This document shows, one piece after another, positions 13,701 through 21,423 of a DNA stretch of 64,000 bases. Origin of the DNA: Warburgia ugandensis. Lineage: Eukaryota; Streptophyta; Magnoliopsida; Canellales; Canellaceae. The DNA lies in assembly GCA_035236585.1 (NCBI GenBank), contig CP141130.1, positions 79,741,944 through 79,805,943 of the forward strand, given 5' to 3'. A program made the position numbers and the translations under genes. How positions within the stretch are numbered: the first letter of the stretch is position 1; each line of letters starts with the position of its first letter. Below the pieces are notes generated by a model. The model saw only the letters and a program-made list of their open reading frames with translations, was not told the origin of the DNA and searched no databases.

Positions 13701-16700
13701 CGTCTTCCATTCACTTTCTAGACTGTTGTGTAAAAGTGAACCTTTAGCATGCTCTTTGGTATATGTGTATATATAGTGTATCGGAGAACCAGTTTGGTTT
13801 CATGTTTGGGAGATCTACGATGGAAGCTATTTCTTGCTTAGACAATTGATAGAGAAATATAGGCAGATGAGGAAGGACCTTCATGTGGTCTTTATTGACT
13901 TAGGAAAAGTTTGTAATAGATCCCTAGAGAGTTAATATTGTAGGCGTTGGGTGAGAAAGGGATTTCACGGGGGTATGTAGACATAATTAAGGATATATAT
14001 GAGGGAGTGGTAACAATTGTTAAGATCATTAGTGGAGAGACCGGTGATTTTCCTATCACTATAGAATTGCATAAAGGATCGGCATTGAGCCCGTACATTT
14101 TCACATTGGTTATAGATGGGTTAATAAAACATTTGCACTAGGAGATTCCATTGTACATATTATTTGTAGATGATTCAATTTTGATTGATAAGATGAGGGA
14201 GGGCGTAAACACATGGTTGGAGTTATGGAGAGATGCACTAGAATCTAAAGGATTTAAAATTTGCAGAACTAAGATTGAGTATATGGAATGCAATTTTAGC
14301 AAGGAGAGGAGCGTGAGTGAAGCACCAGTAAAGATTGATAACCGAGAAGTTTCCCTTAAAGAACACTTGGGATTGACAATTCATGAGAGCAAAGAGATTG
14401 AGTGGGAGGTCACTTAAACTGAAAGAAAAATTCTATAAGATGGCTGTGAGGTCGGCAATGCTTTCTAGATCAGAGTGTTGGGCAGTTAAGAGACAACATA
14501 TATATAGGATGAGCGTCGCGTAAATGTGGATGTTGAGATGGATGAGTGGCAAGATAAGAAAGGGTAGAATTAGAAATGAAAACATTAGAGGAAACTTACA
14601 AGTAGCAACAATAGGTAACAAGATGAGAGAGATTATACTTAGTTTGGACAAGCCCAAAGGAGACCAAAAAGACACCGGCTAGGTGTGAGGCGACCCCAGT
14701 CAAAGGTTCTAAAAGGGCAAGGGAAATCTGTCACAGCCCCGTCGGGCCCCCAGCAAGGATATTGTCCCGTGCGCACGCGCACGGGTTTTGGTCCTTCCCC
14801 CGCGTCCAGGGGAAAACGCGTCCTTGCTGTGAAGGGAGAACCCCCCCTTATAACCAGGCCCCATCACCCCCCCTAGCCGATGTGGGACTAACTCTCCTGC
14901 GTCCCGCCCTCAGACCATCTTGGGTCCCCTCACAAGGCCAACCCTCAGGCCATCTTGGCACGGTAGCCATCTCTCGCCTACAGGACACACGCCCCCGTGT
15001 GTCACCACACGAGCGACGGTGCGGCTAGCCACCCACCCTCGGGGTCAGGGTTTGGCTCTGATACCATTTTGTCACAGCCCCGTCGGGCCCCCAGCAAGGA
15101 TATTGTCCCGTGCGCACGCGCACGGGTTTTGGTCCTTCCCCCGCGTCCAGGGGAAAACGCGTCCTTGCTGTGAAGGGAGAACCCCCCCTTATAACCAGGC
15201 TCCATCACCCCCCCTAGCCGATGTGGGACTAACTCTCCTGCGTCCCGCCCTCAGACCATCTTGGGTCCCCTCACAAGGCCAACCCTCAGGCCATCTTGGC
15301 ACGGTAGCCATCTCCCGCCTACGGTGTGTTACCACACGAGCGACGGTGCGGCTAGCCACCCACCCTCGGGGTCGGGGTTTGGCTCTGATACCGTTTTGTC
15401 ACAGCCCCGTCGGGCCCCCAGCAAGGATATCTTGGCACTGTAGCCATCTCCAGCCTACGGGACATACGCCCCCGTGTGTCACCACACGAGCGACGGTGCG
15501 GCTAGCCACCTACCCTCGGGGTCGGGGTTTGGCTATGATACCATTTTGTCACAGCCCCGTCGGGCCCCCAGCAAGGATATTGTCCCGTGCGCACGCGCAC
15601 GGGTTTTGGTCCTTCCCCCGCATCCAGGGGAAAACGCGTCCTTGCTGTGAAGGGAGAACGCCCCCTTATAGGGGAAAGACCAAAACCCGTGCGCGTGCGC
15701 ACGGGACAATATCCTTGCTGGGGGCCCGACGGGGTTGTGACAAAATGGTATCAGAGCCAAACCCCGACCCCGAGGGTGGATGGCTATCCGCACCGTCGCT
15801 CGTGTGGTGACACACGGGGGCGTGTGTCCCGTAGGCGAGAGATGGCTACCGTGCCAAGATGGCCTGAGGGTTGGCCTTGTGAGGGGACCCAAGATGGTCT
15901 GAGGACGGGACGCAGGAGAGTTAGTCCCACATCGGCTAGGGGGGGTGATGGGGCCTGGTTATAAGGGGGGGTTCTCCCTTCACAGCAAGAACGCGTTTTC
16001 CCCTGGATGCGGGGGAAGGACCAAAACCCGTGCACATGCGCACGGGATCTGAGGGCGGGATGCAGGAGAGTTAGTCCCACATCGGCTAGGGGGGTGATGG
16101 GCCTGGTTATAAGGGGGGGTTCTCCCTTCACAGCAAGGACGCGTTTTCCCCTAGACGCGGGGGAAGGACCAAAACCCGTGCGCGTGCGCACGGGACAATA
16201 TCCTTGCTGGGGGCCCGACGGGGCTGTGACAAAATCCCAAAAGAACATGGATAGAAATGAGGAGAAAAGATTTAAACACATTGGAACTAAATGAAGCAAT
16301 TGCACTTAAATAGAGAGGAATAGAGGAACATGATTCATGTGACCGACCCCTAATTGGGATAAAGTCTTGATGATGATAGCTATATAGTTGAAGGCACAAC
16401 TAGTCGCTAGGCCCAAAAAGTCACTGCTTGCAACTCAAGTCTGGGTAGGTGCAAGCGACATAAGTCGCACTGCGACGAGTCAAACGCCTGGTTGCGCCTT
16501 GCTCCTAATGCGCTCTCGATTCTAGGCACAACGTAAGTGAAATAAAGCCCTACTTTTTCATTGTTTTTTCCTTTCTTCTTTTCCCGCATTCCACTGCTTC
16601 CTTCTTGCAAGAGTACTGAACGAGTGATCTTCCATCATTGATTGAGCCCATTTCAAGTGATTGAGGTAAGATTCTAACTTTTATTTGTTTTCTTTTTTAG

Positions 16701-19700
16701 TTATTTTTGTAAAAATGCGGTAAAAACAGTACCTTTTTTCAGTTTCACGCGTAATGGTTCATTTTTCTTTGAAATCCCAACATATCTACACTCTAAAGCT
16801 AAAAACGAAAACTCCATTTCATTCTTTCCATCTATTTTCATTGATTTAATGTGTTATGCACTGTTTTTGTAGTTTTTTTACCCAAAATGTAAAATACTTC
16901 AGTAATTTGTATTTTTTGGTTTTTTTCAAGCAAATATCCATATTCTCACCATTATAATGCTAAAAACGACTGACCCATTAACTCCATTGACAGTTTTTGT
17001 TACTGTCTTTTTTTTCCCCCATCATTTTTCACTAAAAACAGTGAAAAACAGTACGATTATATATATATATATTATTTTTGTTGCAAATGTGTAAATGTTA
17101 CCATAAGAATGCTAAAAGCAACTTACCAATGGAATTTTTTGATTTTTTCTTTTTTTTTTTTTTACTAAAAACTGTAATTTTTTAATTTGTTTTTGCAGCA
17201 AATGTGTAAATGTCACTCATTTGACAAGCATTTGTTCATATCTTTATATTTCTATGTTTTTTATTTTTTGGTTTTATTTCGAATTTTTTCTTTTCTAAAA
17301 ATTTAAATCACTTAATTTTGCGCCTTGACACCTAGTTGCGCTACTAGGCGCACCTAGTCCCTCTAGGTGCAAGTCGCACCCCTTGCTCCTGCGACTGCAT
17401 AGGATGATAGAGAACCTTGTAAGTTAAGTTTTTGCATACATGTAGAGTTGTAAACAGTTCCAGGTCGCTGTAGCAGCTTGGTAATTGTTGTCTGTTGATC
17501 ACTGTAGTCATAGCTGTAAAATGACACATACCTATAGAGGAAATATGCTGACTGTCTCTGTATTAGACTATCAAGAGCAGCAAATACTCCTATTGCTCGT
17601 GAACAATGTGGTGACCATAAGCATCACATCATGAACTCAGTTTGTATTATCATTCTTACAATCATCCTGATATCTCATACTTCACCGACCATTTATAATC
17701 AGAGTAGTCATCATTTTCATGATTAGCCATGATATCCTGAATCATCTACCTTGTCCTGGCCATTATCATCATCTTTATTGGATATCCAAATAAGTTGGTC
17801 TCAAGCTATTGTGCACTTAAACTAATTTTTCCATCTTTCCACTGGAAGCTTAGTCCTCTCCTTTTTATGAATGTGGACTAATACACGTCAGCTTCTCTAC
17901 CACCAAGATGATGACCTACATCAGTCTGCTGCATACAAGTACCCCTATTTGTAACTTTGTCTGCATGTTGCCACAAAATTCACTTTTACTATTACTTGAT
18001 TTTTATTTTCAGGAAGTGTTTGATAGAAAATGGACATTATAATGTAGGAAACCTGAAAAAGAAGTTACCTGTCCTGCTGTAGTTAGGATTCCAATGTACT
18101 TTCAGCACTAAAATTTGCAATATCAATTTGAAACTCTTCCATCTAATAGATGATAAGAACATTTTGTTACTCTTACCATGTATGAGTGTAGATAATCAGT
18201 GTACAACAACTTGCGATTAATTGATACATATTTTTAATGGAACTTGTGCTTTGATTCATGTCTTTGCATTCAGCTGTATTAGTGCATGCTTCTTTCAGCC
18301 CTTCCACGATCTCAGGGTGTTTTATCTTGTCACTTGATTGGAAAATTGAATTTTTTCAAGTTACCTCTAATTTGAGTCAGGTTTTTCTTCTTTAGTCTTT
18401 TCTTCATTGTTGTTTCTACACTATCTTCATCATGGCATGAGTATGAACTGGTTTAAAGTTGCATTCTTGTGAGACCCTCATGATTACTAAATGAATGAGA
18501 ATTCCCCATCAGATTCAATATCTTGTGTCTGTTCCCATGAATAACCAACTGCAACCCAAAGCTGCTGAACCTCCATCAATCTAACATCAGGGTTTTACTG
18601 GTAGGTCTGCAGTCTATAATAGATTTACATGGTTGTATTGAGCTCTGACTGGTGCTTGAGTATGCACATTGTCAAATCTCGTAGAGTATGCATTTTTCTA
18701 TCTTGCAATTCCTTTGTGAATGTAATCATATCTGTCATTCCTCACTAGTCGGACTGTTAGGCACATTGCTGTGGAACTGATTATGCTGGTGCTTAAATTG
18801 ATCAATCCCTCTACTAGTAATTTTTACAGAATATATAGAATGTACTTTGTTACTCATAGGTAAATTTGTCAGTATTGCTTATGGGAGACATGGAAGCACT
18901 ATTAATTTTGTGGAATGTTTGTTACTATCGTAACCCATGCGAATAGTTTCAGTGTATGACAAATGAATTATGATGCTTTCATCTAGTTGGGATAAGTATA
19001 ATCAAGCTCTTGGTGACAATAATGATTTCATACTTCTGGAGGCCAAGGTGGTTTTTTTTCTGAGCGAGATCTATTGCATTCGTTAAGTGGTAGGTGTGTA
19101 AATGGGGCAAACTGAATCAACAGCTTCATTCTCTAGCCATTTCAAACTAATACTATTAATGAGCATGCTTAGAGATATGCTAAATTGCTGTGTTGTAAAT
19201 AAACCTGGCACACCATACACATGGGCTTAGCTGCATCGGTGTTTGATATGGACTCATTACTTGTATGAGCTATTGGTGTGTTTGTCATGCTTTATTGATA
19301 AACCCATTGGTCCATTCAAAAGCACCTTGATTTTTGACCCAAAAAATGCCATTTTTATTGACAACCCAAGTTCAGATTGGATGATATAGGTGGGAGTGGT
19401 TGTCAAATTGTCATCCACAAATCAACTAGCACTGTTAGTGAAGTACCATGTGCAGTGCAGGCTAAAACTAAAGGAAATCACAAGATGTACTTATACTTCT
19501 ACCGGTCATGACTTGTATGAGTTATTGGCGTGTTTGTCATGCTTCATTGATAAACCCATTGGTCCGTTCAAAAGCACTGTGATTTTTTATCCAAAAAATG
19601 CCATTTTGATTGACAACCCAAGTTCAGATTGGATGATATAGGTGGGAGTGGTTGTCAACTAGCACTGTTAGTAAAGTACCATGTGCAGTGCAGGCTAAAA

Positions 19701-20690
19701 CCAAAGGAAATCACAAGATGTACTTGTACTTCTACCGGTTGGCTCCATTGATCTCAGATCTCATGGCCAAAACTGGTTCACTCATTGCTTCTGCTAGTAG
19801 AACATAAGTTGTAATTCAAGTACCTTAATCATTTAATCTTGCATTATGTTATGTTTAAGTTGTAAACACCTCAAGAATTCCATCATCTGAATAAGTCAAA
19901 CATGTTTTTCTCTCTCCTTGTCACTCTTCTTCTTCTTTTATTACTAATACAACTGCTGCTGCTGCTAGCTACTTTCGTGGACTATCGTTGTATATTTTGA
20001 GTACATCTAGGTTGTTGAGGAATACTTGCCATACTTGTATTTGTGATTGTTTTCAGTTAAAACAATGTGGAGCTCTATCATATGTCGGCTAGTCCTGCAT
20101 CACCCAATTTTGCTTTTTCCTGTTTACTATAGATATTTTTCTTCGTGAGGATATTGTTTTGAAATTTGATGACCTGTGATATTCATGTAACTATGCAGGG
20201 AACCTCTGATGAAGTTGTAGACTGCTCCCATGGAAAGCAGCTCTGGGAGCTGTGCAAAGAGAAGTATGAACCACTATGGCTTAAAGGAGGAAACCACTGT
20301 GACTTGGAGCTTTTCCCAGAGTACTTAAGGCATCTCAAGAAGTTCATATCAACAGTTGTAAAATCACCTTCCCAGAGGTACAGTTCAAGGCGTAGCACAG
20401 ACCGATTTGAACCTTCTAGGCGCAGCACTGACTGTTTTGAGGCATCAAGGAAGAGCACCGACCGAAGAGAGAAGCCAAGGCCTAGCACAGACAGACACGA
20501 AAAGCTGAGGACCAATGACTTCAAATCAAGCAATGTTGACAAGTTAGAAAAATTAAGAATCTCCTTTGACCAAATGGAGAAATCTCGGAGAAGTGTAGAC
20601 TGCCACGAGAAGTCCAGGAAGAGCACTGATCATCAGTTGGAGAGAGCAAGGAAGAGTGTTGATCGATTGGATAGAATATGGGCAGGGTAA
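1708..20690 (+). CDS. ABHD17-like alpha/beta hydrolase (probable protein de-S-acylase)
   Basis: Five exons with GT-AG junctions: 1708-2009, 12717-12753, 12873-13109, 13212-13259, 20199-20690. They total 1116 bp, or 371 aa. The fold shows as an SHGNAADLG oxyanion-type motif, nucleophile GQSVGSG (Ser147), GTSDE (Asp212) and GGNHCD (His241), a complete triad. Related ABHD17/ABAPT proteins remove acyl groups from membrane proteins; that role here is inferred. The N-terminus MGGVTSS fits an N-myristoylation signal (Gly2, Ser6), suggesting membrane attachment. The C-terminal ~105 residues are a run of degenerate R-[RK]-S-[TV]-D-R repeats ending in DRLDRIWAG, known from plant members of the family. 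Introns 1 and 4 are very large (10.7 and 6.9 kb) and loaded with transposon and viral debris, but all splice sites and the frame are intact. Confidence 0.9.
2017..2041. repeat. (TC)n microsatellite at the start of intron 1
   Basis: About 12 TC units start 7 bases downstream of the exon 1 splice donor. Confidence 0.9.
2042..4296. other. Intron 1 of the hydrolase gene, 5' part
   Basis: T-rich intronic sequence. Several short frames in it look like chance. No transposon family was recognised here. Confidence 0.5.
4297..4780 (+). mobile_element. Endogenous viral fossil: 30K-type movement-protein fragment, caulimovirid-like
   Basis: An open frame of about 110 codons (4300-4632) reads like the core of a 30K-superfamily cell-to-cell movement protein. 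It has a [11 protein letters not shown] stretch, then a beta-rich segment with [17 protein letters not shown] and an LTTSHHNKI motif, as in plant pararetrovirus movement proteins. Virus-like AT-rich coding composition continues to about 4780. It is a short, broken piece with about one visible break, and no reverse transcriptase or coat region was seen nearby. It lies in sense orientation in intron 1 of the hydrolase gene. Assignment rests on motif memory; a plant RNA virus of the 30K type is the main alternative. Likely old. Confidence 0.5.
4950..10770 (-). mobile_element. Old, degenerate Ty3-type LTR element (Tat/Athila-like)
   Basis: Near 9288-9307 the minus strand reads a diverged form of the primer-binding region TGGCGCCGTTGCCGGGGA used by Tat/Athila-type elements. 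The following plus-strand text is the usual neighbour of that site. To its left, minus-strand frames within about 7199-8018 have the Gln/Tyr/Pro-rich, low-complexity look of a gag region. A block near 6493-6530 resembles the non-coding text common in such elements. LTR limits could not be drawn; the upstream LTR probably fills about 9310-10770. It is heavily broken, with many interruptions and no clear polymerase, hence an old fossil or a large non-autonomous derivative. It sits antisense inside intron 1 of the hydrolase gene. Confidence 0.45.
10771..12716. other. Intron 1 of the hydrolase gene, 3' part
   Basis: Ordinary T-rich intronic sequence up to the exon 2 acceptor (atctag before 12717). 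No repeat family was recognised. Confidence 0.5.
13260..13774. other. Intron 4 of the hydrolase gene, 5' part
   Basis: AT-rich intron sequence after the exon 4 donor (gtaagt). Nothing recognised. Confidence 0.5.
13775..14728 (+). mobile_element. RTE-type LINE fragment, 5'-truncated (reverse transcriptase 3' half)
   Basis: The conceptual translation follows plant RTE-clade reverse transcriptase: [57 protein letters not shown]. Then come the catalytic box [26 protein letters not shown], and the 3' region WAVKRQH / MLRWMSGK. Several stops and frame changes show it is dead, and the front of the element is missing. It lies in sense orientation in intron 4 of the hydrolase gene. It is split by the TRIM multimer and resumes at 16232. 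Confidence 0.85.
14729..14866 (-). repeat. TRIM LTR, leftmost copy
   Basis: A 138-bp LTR read on the minus strand as TGATGGGGCC...GGGGCTGTGACA, with TTATAAGG near its start. The next full copy is 15070-15207, one period of 341 bp away. Another nearly full copy begins at 15547. Confidence 0.8.
15070..15207 (-). repeat. TRIM LTR, second leftward copy
   Basis: It is nearly identical to 14729-14866 (also 138 bp). It is separated from it by the 203-bp internal part with its primer site just before 15070. Confidence 0.8.
15746..15758 (+). other. TRIM primer-binding site (initiator tRNA-Met)
   Basis: TGGTATCAGAGCC lies three bases after the rightward LTR ending at 15742. Mirror copies (GGCTCTGATACCA and near forms) precede 15070, 15397 and 15547 in the left arm. 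Confidence 0.85.
15924..15964 (+). promoter_or_regulatory. snRNA-type USE plus TATA inside the TRIM unit
   Basis: GTCCCACATCG (15924-15934) is a perfect match to the plant snRNA upstream sequence element RTCCCACATCG. TATAA follows at 15960-15964, a gap of 25 bp. The last unit repeats it with a 23-bp gap (near 16074-16108). The left arm has it on the minus strand (14848-14888, gap 25). Known plant Pol III snRNA promoters use a gap of this size; Pol II ones are about one helical turn longer. Activity is inferred, not shown. A TTTT about 40 bases downstream could end a Pol III transcript early. Confidence 0.5.
16095..16231 (+). repeat. TRIM LTR, rightmost copy
   Basis: It is the mirror-orientation counterpart of the left-arm LTRs and ends the insertion at GGCTGTGACA next to the AAATC duplication. 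A similar rightward LTR starts at 15946. Confidence 0.8.
16232..16385 (+). mobile_element. RTE LINE 3' end, continuation after the TRIM insertion
   Basis: The LINE reading continues directly after one copy of AAATC (frame starting [17 protein letters not shown]). It ends with the family's 3' tail GACCGACCCCTAATTGGGATAAAG followed by a short TGATGATGAT run. Confidence 0.8.
16386..17405. repeat. Possible DNA-transposon remnant with CTAGGCGC-type ends
   Basis: About 1 kb of AT-rich sequence lies between two GC-richer margins of related content: left 'aggtgcaagcgacataagtcgcac', right 'gcgccttgacacctagttgcgc' and 'aggtgcaagtcgcac'. Such CTAGGCGC-rich margins are frequent in non-autonomous plant DNA elements. 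The related segments here are in direct rather than clean inverted orientation, and no target duplication was found, so the class is uncertain. Confidence 0.3.
17406..19255. other. Intron 4 of the hydrolase gene, middle part
   Basis: Ordinary intronic sequence. Nothing recognised. Confidence 0.5.
19260..19740. repeat. Two-copy tandem duplication, about 250-bp unit
   Basis: The block starting ttgtatgagctattgg at 19260 repeats from about 19511 with about 95% identity by eye. The second copy lacks about 19 bases around 'aaattgtcatccac'. Both copies end with the same 'ctaaaaccaaaggaaatcac' type text. It lies in intron 4 of the hydrolase gene and codes for nothing evident. Confidence 0.85.
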
Positions 20691-21423
20691 AGCCTCAGCA
20701 ATCTGATGTAAAATTCATGAACAAGTGTGGAGGGGGGGAATTTGTTTATGTTTTACAGTCATAGTTTGTTTGTGAAAGTCCCATCAACTGTTGGATGAAA
20801 TGAGGAAGGGTTTGTTGATATCAGGTTATTTATATATTGTGGTATTTTCTTTGTCCTTGCTTGATGAAAACATTCTGACAGAACTTGTGGTAATAATTTC
20901 TCAATGTCTAGCACATGAATCCCAAAACTTTCTTGTCTTGCTAATCTTCCAAAGCAATATTATTTTGTCAATAATTAGATCAATATCTCTTCCCTGATAC
21001 CATTTTGACAGGCTTTACACCTCACATATTTCACATATTTTCACTTAACGAGCCATAACATTTCATTCCAGAATTACATTTCTGCAGTAAGAATGTCCCA
21101 TGTGGAGACCAATATCAAATGCTTGAATACAAGCCTAATGGCAATTATCTGAATAGTGGAACTCTCTTGGTCATCTTTGGAACAGTCAAAACTGTCGTCT
21201 TCTTACACCAGTAAGATATGGAAAAAGTTAAAACCTGTAGTTTCTTCCCTGGACATTTTATATTTCTTACGTCAACACAACTGTTTCTATTTTTGGATCA
21301 GTGTTAATGCTGCTGTTTACGATTTCGAATGGAAATGCCTATGGAAAATGAAACCTCATACTTTCGCACATTGAATTCTTCTACGTGCAAATACTTTCTT
21401 ATCAATTCAGTTCTTTATTGATC
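20691..21423. other. Convergent intergenic region between the hydrolase and the first ABCB gene
   Basis: It holds the 3' untranslated regions of two convergent genes. No clear polyadenylation signal or repeat could be singled out. Confidence 0.5.

Larger units (their letters stand above)
14729..16231. mobile_element. Palindromic multimer of a TRIM (miniature LTR element)
   Basis: A 1503-bp GC-rich insertion starts TGTCACAGCC and ends GGCTGTGACA, flanked by the 5-bp duplication AAATC (14724-14728 and 16232-16236). It is an array of one small non-coding element: a 138-bp LTR (TGATGGGG...CTGTGACA) and a ~203-bp internal part with a primer site for initiator tRNA-Met (TGGTATCAGAGCC) 3 nt after the LTR, and a G-run before the next LTR. 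Units from 14729 to 15670 point left. Units from 15671 to 16231 point right. Seven LTR copies are present, some partial. Both outer ends are the same (3') LTR end. No coding capacity; it depends on other elements. The 5' LTR edge is inferred from the G-run followed by TG. Likely young, since copies are very alike. Confidence 0.85.

Noticed and set aside
14729-16231. Cassandra-type TRIM with a 5S rRNA promoter
   Set aside because: No 5S box A/box C sequence is present. The promoter-like part is USE+TATA instead.
14685-16305. Several long open frames (up to 296 codons) on both strands in the GC-rich interval
   Set aside because: They run through repeated LTR and internal parts of the TRIM, on both strands at once, with low-complexity Arg/Pro/Gly content. 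They are by-products of GC-rich, stop-poor repeats.
20183-20626. 147-codon minus-strand frame
   Set aside because: It is the antisense shadow of the repeated tail of the hydrolase exon 5.
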